Shown in pieces: positions 10,716-23,155 of a stretch of DNA of 64,000 nt. The position numbers were made by a program, and so were the translations under genes. This DNA comes from Salticus scenicus (Eukaryota; Arthropoda; Arachnida; Araneae; Salticidae), in contig CAWVNO010000515.1 in the NCBI GenBank assembly GCA_963930645.1, positions 1,798,001 through 1,862,000 of the forward strand. The letters run 5' to 3'. The notes under the pieces are model-generated. The model searched no databases and was not told where the DNA came from. It worked only from the letters and a program-made list of their open reading frames with translations. Numbering within the stretch: position 1 is the first letter of the stretch; every line of letters starts with the position of its first letter.

Positions 10716-12244
10716 CTAGCAGGCTTTGCCCGCTTGGCTGGACATTAAACTTAAATGAGCTGTCAAAATACCATATCTTTATTAATAACCTAAGTTCTCG
10801 CTGTGATTGGTAGAGGTTTTCTCGCTCCCAGGGTTGGCAAGTTTCTTCCACGGTGGAAAAAACCATGGAAAAAACCGGCCGGAAGAAATAGGTTTCTTCC
10901 AAGTGGAAGAAATGGAAGAAACTGTTTTTCTTAAAAATTTATCCTATAAATTGCAGATTTTTAAGATACAATGGATGCATTTGTCTTATAAACAACTTTA
11001 AGTAACTTTAATTATACCTGTAAAAATTTAATTACATATTTAATTAATAATTATGAGATTTTTACCGAAGTGATCTTCGGTATGTGATACTCACGTTCCA
11101 AAATACTCAAAATCCAGTAAAAAAATCAATTTCAATTTTAAAAGCGTAAAGTTTTATAATTTATTATTTAGACAATTTTATTTCTTTAACTGGTAATAAA
11201 TAATAGTTTGTATCACTTGCTTATACTTTCTGATAAAACAGCTCTTAACAAACATTCAGTTAATTAAAAGAACCAGTATTCAATAATTACTGTATTACAA
11301 AATGTCATCAAAAACTTCATTTTCCTAATACAGTACAGTGAAAAAGAAATTTACATCTCATATTTCAAATAAATTCACATGTCTCACATTTTTACTTTTT
11401 TTTTAAATCAAATTTTTAGCTTAATCCTTGCTTTGAAACTCAACTTGGGAGGGGGGGGGGGGTAACATTCTTGTATTTATTATCCTGCAATTCATACAGA
11501 CTAGTGCTTAAAACAAATCACTATTACATCAATGTTTAACAAAATTAATCAGTGATGAATATTATTTCCGAACTTTCAAAAATATTTAGTTTCATATTTC
11601 TTAAATATGTTTGTTTACATTTTATAGGTACCTATTATTTGAATATGCTTAAATTATTTATCATATATGAATGTGATCGATTAGTTTTATTAATATTGAA
11701 GAAATACTTTATTCTAAAATTTATTAGAAATCGTCTTTCCATTCTGATGTCTATTTATGAATTAATAATAACTGACTCTGTATCTGCAAAAGAAAACTGT
11801 AAACAAAGGCAATGATCTCTAATCTATAAATTCCTATAATCCGCACAACCTCTAGACAACATTTTTGAGAGTTAGAGGGAGTTAAAAACTATAAAACAAA
11901 TGAAATGTTTTTTAGAGTAGTTCAATACTGCACTTTATTTTTCAACTTAAAATAGATAAATACAAACTATGCTTTTTTTTTTTAATCCTAGAGAACTTGC
12001 AGGAGAGTTTAAAAGTAGGTATATTACTTATTGATACAGTTTACCAGCTTCGAGTTTTACAAAAAATTGTATCCTTTAAAAAAAAAAAAGTGCAAATATT
12101 ATGGTGAATTCCGTAATTATTATCACTTGTACTGTCTGAATGTATACTAATATGAGATAAATATATTTAAAACACTTTAAACACACGCAAATATAAATTT
12201 ATTTAAAAGATGTTAATTTTTTTTTTTTGAGAGTAAAAAAAAAA

Positions 12245-13411
12245 TCTTATATATATTATAAATGTGAATGTCCGTTTATTTGACTGAGTTTCACGCTAAA
12301 ACTGCTCGATGGATTTCGATAAAATTTGTTATGGAGATAGCTTATACCCTAACTTAAAAAGTTGGCTACCTTTTATTCCGAAAAAAAAATTTTTTTTGCG
12401 ATTTTTATGCATAAAATAGCAATTTTGTAAGCTAATAATAGGAAAAAATTAGCCATTTAAATTTATCCATAATTTAATTGTTGCCAAAAAAAAAAAAAAA
12501 AAAAAAAAAAAACGAATTTATTTATTTTTTTCAACAGGAAAATAAATACATTTATCTAAACGTGAACGATAAAAAATTATAAAAAAAAATTATGCATCTC
12601 ACAAAAACTGACGTCATTTTTAATTAAAAATTTCTTTTACACATTGATAAAGTGCTAATACGCAAGCGAAGTGATGCCGTCACTGGCCGTTCATGGATGC
12701 AAGAAAAATATTTCCTATGTTAAACGTCCATTGGATTTTTTTGTAAAATATTATTAAAAATCGAAGAAAATTATTTCCCGATTTTAATCCCCATATTTAG
12801 GTATAGGTATGTATTAATTATTATGTCCATGCGTTAGATTAAGTTATTTTTGTTGTAAAATTGACAAAATTTAAATTTTTAATTTCAAAACTCTAGGGAA
12901 AAAAAAATGGCAAATTTCCATATTCGATTGAAAACACAAACATTTCATTTCAAAAGATGATATTTACACAATAAATATCCAACTAATATACTAATTAAAA
13001 GGAAAATGATAAATATTCTATCATAATTTGAAGTAAAATTTGTTTTCAAATGTCTAAATAAAGTATCTGATATAAGATACTAATATGTTGCAGCGGAATA
13101 GATTTGATATCGGTCATCCTTAGCAGAAAAAAAAATATCGACGAATTATTTGGCGAACATAATTTAATTCCTTTCAAAAATCATGGTTATTTTAACAACT
13201 TATATTAAGAGAGTAATGAATAATATGAAACAATATTTCGTACAATGCATATTACGAAAATATACATCTGGCATACATATTTTCGTATTACGTTTTTGAT
13301 CACCAAATACAATAAGCGCCAAGAACGACAGAGTTTTGAAATTTAAAATTAAAATTTTGTCAATTTGATAGCAAAATAACTCAATCTAACACATGCACAT
13401 GATAACTATAA
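12245..13411 (+). mobile_element. Helitron 5' part, interrupted by or fused to a second Helitron
   Basis: The sequence begins TCTTATATATATTATAAATG, a Helitron-like 5' end preceded by A. Its body from about 12425 matches the Helitron at 34081-35342 (shared phrase TTAGCCATTTAAATTTA and the CAACAGGAAAATAAATAC stretch). No 3' hairpin-CTAG occurs before the next 5' end at 13412, so it either shares the 14937 terminus or lost its own. Confidence 0.6.
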
Positions 13412-14937
13412 TCTATACTAATATTATAAATGCGAAAGTTTGGATGGATGTTTGCTACTCAATCACACCACAACGGCTAAACGGATCTGGATGAAATTTT
13501 GTATAGAGATAGGTAATAGTCTGGAATAAGACATAGGCTACTATTTATACCGGAAAAAATGTAAATTTTTAATTAATCTTTTGTATAATATAAATATTTC
13601 TTCTATAATAAAACTTTAAAATAATTTATTTTAATTTTTAATTGTTGCCAAAGAATATTTCACGCGAATAATAATAATAAAAATAATACATATTAAATTT
13701 GCTTAGGCACATGACAACATAACGTCATTATCAAAATTAAATAATAAGAAAATGAAAGCTAATTCAGATCTGTATTAAAGAGCTTTATTAGTTGATAATC
13801 CTGGGTATATTTTTAATTTTAATACTGAAGTAGATAGGACATTTTTCGCCAAGGACTCCATTTTTGTGACAACAACCTTAAGCCAAGTAGTCCATAAAAA
13901 ATATAAACAAATCTGTACGTATAAAAGAGTAAACTCAATGATTCACTGACTCAACACTGCCATGACGATTCTGTGGGAAAGAGGGTCACAAATTTTAGTG
14001 ACCAGGTTGGATTTCGGAGCCTGACCCCCAACTAAGACGGCATTTTGCAAAATACCCCCCCCCCCCTCTCTCTCCTTGGGGGGCAGAAGGCTTAACTCGG
14101 CTCGAAATTACTTAACGGTGAAGAAATTGCAGATGGAAAGACCAGACTTCAGTACAAAAAAATTATTTTCTGCGATTTTGGAATTTTGGATTTTTAAGGG
14201 GGGAGAGAAGGGAAAAGATTTTGGAAGAAGGGTACTCAACACACGAGGAAATCGAACTGAACTACTGAACACACACTACAAAGGGATTTTATGAAATTCC
14301 ACCCTACCGCCCTTTAGAGAATGGGGGGCAAAAACATGTATTCATGCGTAACGCTGCACTAAATTATCTAAGGTTGGACATTTTTTATGTAAGGGACGAT
14401 TATATGTATCTAACTCATAGTATGAAGAGATTTTGCGAAATTCCCTCCTTTAAGAACGGGGGGAGAGATTAAAAAAAAAAGTTTTAAAGCATCACTCAGC
14501 TTTAAATAATTTCATAATCTCAATTTTTTGATGTGTCGGTTATGTATGTGTATGCAACATGCAATATAAAGTAATTTTGGAAATTTACCCCCCCCCCCCC
14601 CCCCCCCCCTTCCTCTTGGGGCGGGCAGGGCAAAAACCACATTTTGAAGCTTAAATCCGTCCAAATTACCTAAGAAAGGCGAATTTTGGTGTGTGGGTGT
14701 TAATTAGGTGTGCGAAATATGCACTTTGATGAGATTTTGTAAAACTTTCAACTGTAACCGCGAGGGAGGGGGAGTAAGAAGCAGGTAAGGGACTGCCGAA
14801 GGCATTGGGCAACTTAAAATTGGATTTTGACGGATTCCAATGTTTTTTTTTTAAAGATATTTTATTATTATTAATGATATGCTGTTTTAGGGATACATTT
14901 CAATATAATGACCAGCGAAGCGGGCAAAGCCTGCTAG
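13412..14937 (+). mobile_element. non-autonomous Helitron
   Basis: The 5' end is TCTATACTAATATTATAAAT preceded by A; the 3' end is GCGAAGCGGGCAAAGCCTGC then TAG, followed by T. The body contains poly-C/poly-G tracts at about 14056-14067 and 14587-14608. No Rep/helicase ORF exists in 1,526 bp; the short frame 14076-14294 shows no recognisable domain. Confidence 0.85.
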
Positions 14938-15969
14938 TAAATAAATAAAATAAAATATTATTAAACAAAATAAAAAAAATTTAACATCTTTTAAATAAAT
15001 TTATATTTACGTGTGTTTAAAGTGTTTTAAATATATTTAATACAAATGACACGTGTACAATTTAACTCTTTATTTTTTAGAGATTATTTATAATATGAGA
15101 TAGTATATATGCAAAAAGTTCTAAAAATATCAGCATTGAAAAGTAAAAACCCATCACCTATATATATATTTAGTATTTGTTATAAAATAACTTATTTTTC
15201 TAACAATATTTTTAATATTAATTGGATTATAGTTTAGATTTGACATTATATTTATGCTTTGAGTTTATATAGTTCATAAATTTTAATTTCGAATATCTGT
15301 TTTGTCTTCTGGTTAGTTTCTTCCATTTCTTCCGGTTTCGTCCATTTCTTCCAGTTTCTTCCGGTTTTTTCCAGTTTCTTCCACTGTCCTGGAAGAAACT
15401 AGTTTCTTCTGGAAGAAACCCAACCCTGCTCGCTCCCAATGTGAGGAGTCTGGGTCCCCACTGTCTTCGGCACAACTTACCCACTTCTTACTTCCCACCC
15501 TCAGCGGGTGAGTTCGAAGTTTTGCAAAATCCCACTAATGTACATAATGCGTACACTTAATCAATATCCACACACCAAAATTCGCCATTCTAAGATAATT
15601 CAAAGCGAATTGAAACGGAAAACATGTTTTTACATATGTTTATTGCCCTCCGACTCCGAGAAGGGGGGGGGGGATTTCGAATTTCGTGAAATCCAGTTAC
15701 AATAAGTGCCGGATGCATACAAACAATTTACGCACCAAATTTTGTGACCAAAGAAGTCTTTAATAGACAATATTATAAATAAATAAATACAAAAAGCACC
15801 CTTTGGTGACTTTAAATATTTTAAGCCATTTTTACGATGAACTGAATTTGCTATCTCAATTGTGCAATTAAAGATCTTGGCGAGAAACGCCCGAGGTACG
15901 TCGGTGCCGAATTTCAAATTTTGCCAAAGGGATCCAATACTAAAGCTGTTCCATACCGAATCTGGGTTG

Positions 15970-16305
15970 AAAACGGAAAAAGGGTAAAATAAATTAGAAA
16001 TATCAGACCTATATTTATAAATTTGATACCGAATGAAAGGGGAGATTTTGCTGAATCCAGGGGTGCAAACAGTTTTTCGATGCGACAATTAGATTTTTAA
16101 AAAATAACTAAAGTATGAAATTTAAGTGGCAACGGAAAAACGGAAAAAGAGAAAAATAAATTAGAAATATCAGACCTATCGTTACAAATTTAGTACCAAA
16201 TGAAAGAGGTGATTTTTCTGAATCCTGGGGTGTAAACAGTTTTTCGATACGACAATTAGATTTTTTAAAATTAACTAAAATATGAAACTTAGATGGCAAC
16301 ACTTC
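15970..16305. repeat. two tandem ~161-bp units inside the minus-strand Helitron
   Basis: Each unit runs from AAACGGAAAAAG through 'AGAAATATCAGACCTAT' and 'CAGTTTTTCGAT' to a 'GGCAAC' phrase. The copies differ by scattered substitutions. Confidence 0.8.
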
Positions 16306-16476
16306 ATTTCAATCTTTTCATAATTTGCAGTGCGAATCACGCGGATACAAAAGTCTTTAGCTTAAAAATTTATTTGTATATTTTACTTTTCCATTCAAAG
16401 TATTTTAGTGAAAAAAATATTTATGGCGCATGCGCAGGCGTTTTTTACCCACAATTTAAACACTAATCATAATTTT

Positions 16477-16880
16477 GAAAATTTCTATAGATATAATTTC
16501 AAGTTGGGTGAAGACCTAAGTTTCTGCCAAGTGCAGTTGAATTCCGTCCAGCCGTTCTCGAGTGATGCCCGGACAAACGTGTTTTAGTCTTTTACCCCCT
16601 AGGGGGGGAACGGGGGGGAATTTCTGAAAAGTTGATAGATATAATTTTAAGTTGGGTGAAGACCTAAATTCCTGCCAAGAGCCGTTGAATTCCGTCCAGC
16701 CGTTCTCGAGTGATGCCCGGACAAACGTGTTTTAGTCTTTTACCCCTAGGGGGGAACGGGGGGGGGGGGGAATTTCTGAAAAGTTGATACATATAATTTT
16801 AAGTTGGGTGAAGACCTAAATTCCTGCCAAGCACCGTTGAATTCCGTCCAGCCGTTCTCGAGTGATGCCTGGACAAAAAA
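16477..16880. repeat. three tandem ~145-bp units inside the minus-strand Helitron
   Basis: Units begin at about 16477, 16619 and 16771. Each contains 'AAGTTGGGTGAAGACCTAA', 'CCGTCCAGCCGTTCTCGAG' and 'TGATGCC', and the first two end in a poly-G block. Only minor differences separate them, suggesting recent unequal exchange. Confidence 0.85.
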
Positions 16881-16900
16881 AGCGACATTCGGACACGATG

Positions 16901-16942
16901 ACACATACACACAGACACACACACACACACACACACACACAG
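16901..16942. repeat. (CA)n microsatellite
   Basis: Nearly pure CA repeat directly after the tandem units. The short frames reading through it are artefacts. Confidence 0.9.
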
Positions 16943-17094
16943 GCAAAATTTTCTGAAGTCATTTTCGGCTTTCATGGGGTGTGAAACGTGAAGATATCGC
17001 AAAATTTTTTGATTCCGACAAATTTACAGACAAAAGTCTGATTTTATTAATATAGATTAGAGTTTTTCATAATCAATGTGTTTGTGTTTTAAGA

Positions 17095-17290
17095 TTAAGG
17101 TCGATTGACTGCACTAGAGTCCTAGGCTTGAGGGGGATTGTCCTCCTTGGGGATCTTTATAAGGGAACCTGCCCCGTATTTACACAAGTTTCGGAGAAAT
17201 CCACAGAAAACTTCGAACGACTAGTCTGACGAGCGTGACTTGGAATTGAACCTGGCACCTCACGACCAACGTGATTAATAGATAGACGAT
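17095..17290 (-). mobile_element. tRNA-like SINE copy, minus strand
   Basis: On the minus strand it reads 'GGTGCCAGGTTCAATTCCAA' (box B-like) followed by 'TCTGTGGATTTCTCCGAAAC' and an end near 'CTAGTGCAGTCAATCGACC'. The same order of phrases occurs at 18503-19050 and 22205-22415. A pol III-transcribed SINE is inferred; no poly-A tail or target duplication was defined. Confidence 0.55.
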
Positions 17291-18502
17291 TATAATCTTA
17301 AAAATTATTTAAGCTGTTTATTTGTCATTTTGTACTTAACATGGAAATATCTTATTAAACTTTCCTATATAATGTTAAAAAAAATCTCATAAATATAGGT
17401 TTAATGTTTTTATCTATTTATGTCAAATCTTTTCAAAGCATGGCTTTGATTAATATATGATATTTTATTTGCAATACTATCTTTTTCTTTCTTTTTTTTT
17501 TTTTTTTTTTTTTTTTTAATCCAAGAATATTAAAAATCAAAATTATATGTTGAATCATTTAATAATTTATATTCCTATTTTAATTTTATAAACAAACTAG
17601 TTGGTACCCGTCAAAATTTGACAGCTTAATAACATTAAGTGCAGTTGAAATTCTCTTACAACACACACCAGTCAAGAACCACTGTTTCAAACATGAACCT
17701 ATAACAGAAGGACGGCAATCGCAATGTTTCAAGAATAACCCCAATTTTCCCCTTTCGATTCTCCGCAGACATCTCGGGTGTTTACAGCGCCATCACGCGG
17801 CGGTATCGGAAATTCCATCTTTCGGATATTCTTAATCCGTGGTTTCAGCCAAAGCTGAAAGCATTGAAAGTTGAAAGGTAAAAGAAAAGATAAAGAAGGA
17901 TTGTGCAAAACATCACGAAATTTAATTTGGAAAAAGTTAATAAACTTTTATTAAATCTGCAGCAACAAATACTGTTGTAGATTCCAAAAGTTCGATAATT
18001 TTAAAATCACTCTGCAAAAACTTTTTTGAGAAATCTAAAATAAATAATAATAATAAAATAGTCTTGTATTTCGTTTAAATAAATAAATAAATAATAATAG
18101 AATGGAACAATCAATTTGAAATGTTCCTAATAATAATAATAATACGTGGAAAAAAATGAAAAGAAAAAAACCCACCAAGGAATTGTATATAAGGAATATT
18201 TATCAATTGTTCTTGAAATCTTTTTCAATATTTAATATTTAGCATTTGAAATAATTTGTTTTTAAATATCTATATTTTGAACTCCCACTAAACATTTTTC
18301 GTTTATATAAAATAAAACTTTCTTTTAATTACTTTCTTTCAATTATACACACACACACACACATATATATATGTATATATATTCCAGTATTCCACACATG
18401 TGCAATGAAATATTATAATAATTATTATATTTATATTTCTTGAAAATTATTAAATAAATATTCCCTGCTAATTAATTAGTATTGTAATTTTCTTTCCTAC
18501 AG
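17291..18502. other. AT-rich stretch with no gene
   Basis: Holds a long poly-T tract (about 17494-17518), TAA/TAAA simple repeats (18045-18150) and a (CA)n(TA)n tract at about 18349-18382. The GC-richer segment 17600-17880 may be an element end (starts near ACTAGTTGGTACCCGTC), but I cannot place it in a family. Confidence 0.4.
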
Positions 18503-19050
18503 CTCCACTAGTGACTGAGAGGTTCTGCCCTTAAAGTTGGACGATGGGAAGTGCTGGGTTCGGTCTCGGGTCACGCTTATCGACCTAGCCATTCGGAGTT
18601 TTCTGTGTTTTTCTCCAAAACTCACGAATGATATGGGCTAGTATCTCTTAGGCCCATGTCTCTAGTGTAGACAATTCGCCTTAAACCGAATACCAACATT
18701 TTAGAGGTTTAGTTAAGTTAATAGGTCCCACAAGTAGCCGAGAAGTGCCGGATTAGATCCCAGGAAGCACTTGTCGAACTAGCTGTTTAGAGTTTTATGT
18801 GGTTTTCTCCGAAACTCACGTGAATGCAGGTTAGGATCTTTCGGCTCAAATCCCTAGTACTAAGTTGCCAATAACTTTAAGCCAATAGAGGAAAGTTGCA
18901 TGGAGCATGGTTAAAGTCCATGTCATTTGTCTGCCTAGATGTTTCTTATCTTCTACAAAACTTGCATAAATATGGTGTAGGATCCCTTAGAAAGGCCCAA
19001 GGAGGCAATCCACCCTGGCCTAAATTTCTAGTGCAGACAACTGGCCTTAA
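18503..19050 (+). mobile_element. three tandemly arranged diverged SINE copies
   Basis: Copies span roughly 18503-18700, 18721-18890 and 18891-19050. The first carries 'GTGACTGAGAGGTTCTG' (box A-like) and 'GCTGGGTTCGGTCTCGG' (box B-like), then 'TTTTCTGTGTTTTTCTCC' and 'CTAGTGTAGACAATTCGCC'. The later copies are progressively more degenerate. No protein coding. tRNA origin is inferred from spacing of the two boxes. Confidence 0.55.
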
Positions 19051-19735
19051 TATAGATTTAATATATATATAGATATATAAAGTAATACTTGAATATACTG
19101 TTAAACTATAATAAGGTAGAATCAAGGTGAAAAATTAGAAATTAGTGAGCAGTAATCATTTTAAATAATTTTTGAGAAAAAATAATATACTTAATACTCT
19201 CATAATTTAATGCATATGTATGTGCATTTTCATAATTATAAAACGTTTATAAAATTTACCACCCGCTTTCATAATAAACTTATCTAAAAATTTTCCAGTT
19301 ACAGAGCGCAACTAATTTATATACAAAGATATTCAAAATAATTTCAATGTATTTCGTTCAATAAGAGATAATATTTAAAAAATTAATTTAATACCTTTGT
19401 ACTAAACAACACATAAGGAAATTGACCTTATTATGGTTAAAAATATGTTTTCTGTGAAACAGGGTATGAATAGCAAAGATTTACAGTTAAGGAATACACA
19501 AAAATATTCAGATGCATTATGAGCTGTAGTTGAAAATTGCTAGAACTGCATTTTTAATTGTGCTAAGCGTTTTTATTATTTAAAACATTGTTAATGCATG
19601 ATTATGACTTTAATTGGTGTGTCTGTTCTATAATTTCTGGTGGTATTTATAAAATACCTTAAAATTAATATATGTTATTTAAGTGCCATGTTCTCTACTG
19701 AAAATGGTACAATAATACTCTACAGCAGGCCTGTC
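19051..19735. other. AT-rich stretch with no gene
   Basis: No gene. The part 19078-19200 is similar to 21405-21510 (both contain AAAGTAATAC.TGAATAT and CAGTAATCATTTTAA-like phrases), so this is diverged repeat DNA. Confidence 0.4.
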
Positions 19736-20372
19736 CAACCCAAAACACCTGGTGGGCCGCATTGGACATCTATTATATTCGGGCGGGCCGCACTGTATGT
19801 ATATATATTAGGTGTACCGGAAAGTTATGTCATTTTGAATTAATAAAATGAAACCGGAAATTTTTGTTTAACAGTGTTTACATGGTACTTTACAAGTAAC
19901 CATCTTATAAGCTACCTAAGAATATCTTAAATTTTATCCAGGATAAATTTCCGATGTCAGTATTTTAATTCAAAACGACAGAACTTTCCGGTACACCTAA
20001 TATATGTGTGTATGAGTTATGTATGCATATATTTCTTTTTTCGGGGGAAGGTATAATGAAGTTTTGGAGCAGAATACATTAATTTAAATTATTTTTATTC
20101 ATTAATTAAGAATAGAATCTTCAAAAATTTATGACCCTACATTAATAACTGTAATAAAAACAATAAATAATGGATCTAATGCTATTTCATTACGACAGCG
20201 TTTTTTTTTTTTTTTTTTAAACTACCATAATCGTTGAAGGGTATTTTCACTTGGAAAGCTCAGAACGGATTTATTAATTTTTAATAAGTTGACCAAAATT
20301 GTCAAACTTTAAATATCGTTAGTCCACTCACGGGCCACATGCGGCCCGCGGGCTGTGGGTTGGCGACCCCTG
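19736..20372. mobile_element. hAT-like element with CAGG...CCTG ends, interrupted by a mariner MITE
   Basis: The left end is CAGGCCTGTCCAACC and the right end, inverted, is CAGGGGTCGCCAACCC, each followed inward by GGGCCGC/GCGGCCC runs ('GGTGGGCCGC', 'GCGGCCCGCGGGC'). These GC-rich ends are typical of one group of hAT-like repeats. I could not find a clean target duplication. The interior is non-coding and contains the MITE at 19808-20000. Confidence 0.6.
19808..20000. mobile_element. mariner-type MITE
   Basis: 193 bp with inverted ends TTAGGTGTACCGGAAAGTTA... and TTAGGTGTACCGGAAAGTTC..., flanked by TA on both sides (19806-19807 and 20001-20002). The inverted match continues for about 40 bp with a few differences. 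No coding capacity. Confidence 0.85.
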
Positions 20373-21064
20373 CAGCCTTGTTTTTTGAAAATATAAAGGA
20401 GTACAGAAAAGCAATCTCTTTTAGTTTTTGTTTGAAATTAAAGTCATAAAGATATTCTTTACTTTATTCTATATCCAATAGAAGAAAGTATTAGATTCGT
20501 AAAAATGTTCGATTTTCAGTTTTCGATAGCTTTACATGATTTTAGAGGTCCAGAACAGGATTTAATCTTTTTTTAGAAAATGTCTGTATAACAAAAATTT
20601 TATTCTAACTGTATCTCAAGAGCTACTTCAGAGAATTTCATACAAATTGATATTTAGTTGCGCCTTAACATAAATTAGGATCTATCGACTTTTGGTGAAA
20701 ATCGTGCAGCAGGTATTGTTGCCCTCCCGTTTTCTCTGAACTTTTAGTGGTATAGGACAAAATTTCTTATAAATCTACACAATGGGAATTGTTTTAATTG
20801 AATCCTTATGAAATTAAAAAATATTATTCATAATACAAATAGGGAACTAGAAAAAAAAAAAGACATGTAGGTTAATGGCAAATTTTTAATACTGATATCT
20901 TTCATCAATAAATTTAAACTGTATATTTGAACCATTAACTTATGATAATTTAAAGCAAAGTTTTATTATTATTTTCATTAAAAAAAAAAAAAAAAAAAAA
21001 AAAGCACAATTTTTAAGATATCAACTTTATTTGGGCTTTTAGTATTATACTTCCCCCCCCCCCC

Positions 21065-21095
<31 letters not shown>

Positions 21096-21584
21096 AAAAA
21101 ACTACATTTATTGTGGAAAATAGAATTTAATACATTTTAACAAATTATTTGTACTGAGTGAATTTGTATAGAAAAATATAGAAGAAAGTTTTGTGATAGC
21201 TACGACATACTACTTTTTGAAAATTTTCTTCCTCGGTAGGAAAATATAAATTATATTTTAAAGCCTCATTACAGAGAAAGACAATTTGTTTTAATACCAT
21301 ACATCACATCCTATTTCCATTGAATGTTTTTAAGTTTGAATACTCAAAAATTATATTACATTTCACCATTCAGATATTTAAAAAATTATTTTACGATGAA
21401 TCAACAAAGTAATACCTGAATATCTTTAGGAGTATGCTCTTAAACTATAATATTGTGAAATCGAGGGAAAAAAATGAAAAACTAGTAATCATTTTAAGTA
21501 TTTCCAAAAAACTGACATTTAGAGTTTCAGTTTTTAAAATTTAAATAGTTTTTTAGAATATTTAATATTTTATATTTCAATGTG
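20373..21584. other. non-coding stretch with simple-sequence tracts
   Basis: Contains a poly-A run at about 20981-21003 and a poly-C then poly-A block at about 21053-21100. The end part (21405-21510) resembles 19078-19200. No gene is seen. Confidence 0.45.
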
Positions 21585-22204
21585 CAGGGTGCGAAATTTC
21601 CGCTCGCCAGCTCGCCATTGGCGAGTGGAAATTTTACTGTGGCGAGTAAAATTTCGGTTTAAATATAGAGAGAATTTTTACGGTATACGGTGCAAAAAGA
21701 AAAAAAAAAAAAAAAAAAATCGTAAAATCATGCAAACCTTAGGTAGTGTGACCAGACATTCCCTTTTTAAGAGGACAGTCTTCTTTTTCAATGTCAGCCC
21801 TCCTAATCAACAGGACTAAAAAGTCCTCTTTTTTATGGTTTTCGTCCTCTGTCCTCTTTTTCAAATGAAAATGATTTAATTTTTAATTTCAAAAAATTCG
21901 CAAATCTGGGAAGCTCAATCGGTTGTTGGCTGCATCGAATGATGAACACTAACTTTTTTCTTCGTAATATTCGCAAAAGAACAACTTTCTAACAAACTTG
22001 CCAAAGCATATTAGGGTTTATGTCTACTCAGATTCTTCGAATTACGACTATTCCCTATATTTGTACAGTTCTTTGATCCAGAACACGGAATCACTATTGA
22101 AATTGTCATGAAATCATTAAGAAGGTGATGCTCCGGTTGATACGTGGTGGGTTGACGTGTGTTCTCACTTTTGCATGAATAATATTCCTCATAAAAATAG
22201 GCCC

Positions 22205-22415
22205 ACCAGAGACAAAGAGGTTCTGTCCTCGAAGCTGGTATACGTGAGGCGCTGGGTTCGATATACGATCACACTTGTTGGCTTAGCCGCTAGGAGTTTT
22301 ACATGGTTTTCTTCAAAAATAACGTAAATATGGGCTAGGACTTCTTAGAAAGACCCCACGGAGGACTCTCTTACTCACACCTAGAGCCCTAGTGCAGACA
22401 ATTGGCCTTAATGAT
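22205..22415 (+). mobile_element. tRNA-like SINE copy
   Basis: Carries 'GACAAAGAGGTTCTGTCC' (box A-like) and 'GCGCTGGGTTCGATATAC' (box B-like), followed by the family body 'ACATGGTTTTCTTCAAAAA' and the end 'CTAGTGCAGACAATTGGCC'. It is the best-preserved copy in the window. Confidence 0.6.
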
Positions 22416-23155
22416 AACATACTACCACCACCTCACAAAAATATGCAAAAGTTAGTTGAATTCATTTTATGTCCTCCTGGCATAAACGCTCCCACAAAGC
22501 GACTGTTTTCTCCAATGAACAAAATGTAGGCATGTGAAAAAAAAAAAACCCCTTTATATACCTATTTTAGAAACTTATTAACTACTAAGATTAATTTAGG
22601 TTATACATAAAGGGCAAAACTGGGAAAATTCATTAGTGGCCAGTGGCCGGTACTGCCAATTTTGTTAGTAGCCACTTTTTTAAGTTAGTGGCCACTTTTT
22701 ACATGATGAGACTATTTCTTTCAGATTGCAAACAGCTTTGTCACCATTTTGTGGTATAATAAAATTAACACATGGACAATGGAATTGTAATTTGTAACTT
22801 CACTCTTTTTAAAAATTCTAAATTGCACATCCTAAATTAAAATCTGTTTAAGGCTGTATTAATAACAGCAAAAGTTTTTATTTTAATTAATTCAGTAGTA
22901 CTTTTTTTTTCTTCAAATTTATTTCAATGAAATAACCTGTTATCATTCACAATTCATATCGATATTTTCTAGTAAATGAATCAGCTGATTCATCACTATC
23001 ACTATAACTTTTACATGGTCATGTGTAAATACAGTTAGCAATTTTATTATTTTTCCTTATTTCTAAAAACACACCTTTTTAAACGATTTTATTTCACTAG
23101 AGTTAAAGTATTTCCTGTTAAAAAGAATAGGTATAAAAACTTAGCTGCTTAATTA

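Larger units (their letters stand above)
10829..15428. mobile_element. 4.6-kb hAT element with GGAAGAAA-rich subterminal repeats
   Basis: Both ends are CAGGGTTGG, and the 8-bp target duplication CTCGCTCC lies exactly at 10821-10828 and 15429-15436. Subterminal stretches (10843-10930 and 15310-15415) are built of repeated GGAAGAAA, arranged inversely at the two ends, like transposase-binding clusters. A ~75-bp inverted pair (12155-12225 and 14970-15045) encloses the Helitron sequence inside. No transposase ORF is present. Short ORFs at 10807-11001 and 15227-15498 only read through the repeats. Confidence 0.88.
10716..17056 (-). mobile_element. non-autonomous Helitron, minus strand, carrying a nested hAT element
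   Basis: Read on the minus strand it starts at 17056 with TCTATATTAATAAAATCAGA, a Helitron-type 5' end, and finishes at 10716 with GCGGGCAAAGCCTGCTAG after a short hairpin. The flanking bases are A before the 5' TC and T after the 3' CTAG, the expected A|T target. Removing the hAT at 10829-15428 plus one target copy leaves about 1.7 kb with no helicase ORF. A second copy of this 5' end starts at 55732 on the plus strand. Confidence 0.8.

Noticed and set aside
16746..17002. Short ORFs with Cys-Val repeats
   Set aside because: They are translations of a (CA)n microsatellite and adjacent Helitron tandem units, not genes.
18349..18382. CRISPR-like spacing of repeats
   Set aside because: It is a CA/TA microsatellite; no repeat-spacer pattern exists in this window.
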